Source: Gadus chalcogrammus
Taxonomy: Eukaryota; Chordata; Actinopteri; Gadiformes; Gadidae
Assembly: GCF_026213295.1 (NCBI RefSeq)
Contig: NC_079420.1
Location: forward strand, 12,893,374-12,957,373
Direction of reading: 5' to 3'
DNA length: 64,000 nucleotides
This document shows positions 62,942-64,000 of this stretch, one piece after another. The position numbers and the translations under genes were made by a program. Position 1 is the first letter of the stretch; every line of letters begins with the position of its first letter. The notes under the pieces were generated by a model. The model searched no databases and was not told the DNA's origin. It saw nothing but the letters and a program-made list of their open reading frames with translations.

Positions 62942-64000
62942 AACGCAAACATTAGACAAACACCAGAAAAGAAACTGAAAATCACCAGAGAAACATGAGA
63001 CAAACACCAGAGAAACATGAGGCAAACACCAGAGAAACACCAGAGAGACATGGGGCAAACACCAGACAAACATGGGGCAAACACCAGAGAAACACCAGAC
63101 AGACATGAGACAAACACCAGAGAAACATGAGGCAAACACCAGAGAAACACCAGAGACATGAGGCAAACACCAGACAAACATGAGACCAATACAAGACAAA
63201 CATGAGACCAACACCAGACATGAGAAAAACACCACAGAAACACCAGACAAACACCAGAGAGACACAAGACAAACAAGAGACCAATACCAGACAAACATGA
63301 GAGAAACACCAGACAAACACCAGAGAGACATGAGCCTAACACCAGAGAAAAAACAGACAAACATGAGACAATCACCAGAGAAACAACAGAGAGACATGAG
63401 GCAACACCAGAACAACACCGAGAGACATGAGACCAGAGAAACACCAGAGAGACATGAGGCAAACACCAGACAAACACCAGACAAACATGAGACCAGCACC
63501 AGAAAAACATGAGAGAAATACCAGAGAAACACTAGACAAACACCAAAGAAACACCAGACAAACATGAGACAAACACCAGAGAAACACCAGAGAAACACCA
63601 GAGAAACAACAGATAAACAACCGAGAGACATGAGGCAACACCAGAACAACACCAGAGAGACATGAGACCAGAGAAACACCAGAGACATGAGGCAAACACC
63701 AGAAAAACACCAAACAAACATGAGACCAACACCAGAAAAACATGAGACCAATACCAGACAAACATGAGACCAACACCAGCCAAACATGAGAGAAACACCA
63801 GACAAACACTAGACAAACACCAAAGAAACACCAGAGAGACATGAAACAAACACCAGACAAACACCAGACAAACATGAGCAAACACCAGAGAATCACCATG
63901 AGGCAAACACCAGACCAACACCAGAGAGACATGAGACAATCAGCAGACAAACATGAGACAATCACCAGAGAGACATGAGACAAACACCAGACACACATGA
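62942..64000. repeat. Compound minisatellite, continues past the window edge
   Basis: Over 1 kb of 12-bp modules ACACCAGACAAA and ACACCAGAGAAA mixed with CATGAGAC/CATGAGGC modules in irregular order. It lies in the ppip5k1 intron upstream of the first exon seen, beginning about 14 bases from its acceptor region. Because modules are mostly multiples of three and avoid stops, open frames of up to 295 codons (- strand) and 110 codons (+ strand) appear, but these are artefacts. Confidence 0.93.

Overview
This window is vertebrate nuclear DNA, almost certainly from a teleost fish. It has large intron-bearing genes, very dense and long dinucleotide repeats, fish-type hAT elements and an L2-clade LINE. 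I cannot fix the species; the repeat density would suit a cod-like fish, but that is only a guess. No bacterial, phage or CRISPR features are present.

Two genes fill most of the window, tail to tail. On the + strand, map1a (microtubule-associated protein 1A) runs from a putative GC-rich promoter with a non-coding first exon (about 1090-1231), across an 11 kb intron, to coding exons at 12484-12566, 12816-12953, 13853-25468 (one giant exon), 25638-25870 and 27348-27503. On the - strand, the 3' half of ppip5k1 (inositol hexakisphosphate / diphosphoinositol-pentakisphosphate kinase 1) enters from the right edge. Twenty exons between 62928 and 41305 join with matching phases into about 828 residues, covering the histidine-acid-phosphatase-like domain and the C-terminal tail. 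The ATP-grasp kinase exons lie beyond the right edge. MAP1A and PPIP5K1 are also convergent neighbours in human (15q15.3), so the arrangement is old.

The space between the genes (27504-41304) holds the map1a 3' flank, a 340-bp hAT element with a perfect target duplication, a near-perfect palindrome, a 5'-truncated L2 LINE, one unexplained + strand terminal-type exon (35755-35925), a cluster of five tRNA-like segments, and a 47-bp satellite in which most units carry AATAAA. The ppip5k1 introns carry dinucleotide tracts placed directly against splice sites, two further hAT-type elements, an element with a Myb/SANT-like fragment, long inverted repeats, and a 30-bp minisatellite that seems to be copied from an exon-intron junction.

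The giant map1a exon is open for 3.9 kb. It then needs about eight reading-frame changes in 0.8 kb (17718-18531) and two more near 20353 and 22640. All splice sites and the conserved ends are intact, so sequence errors are likelier than gene death, but the sequence alone cannot settle it. I saw no new defence-type or enzyme system. The most original signals are the splice-donor-derived minisatellite, the repeats abutting splice sites, the tRNA-like cluster with its AATAAA array, and the orphan exon.
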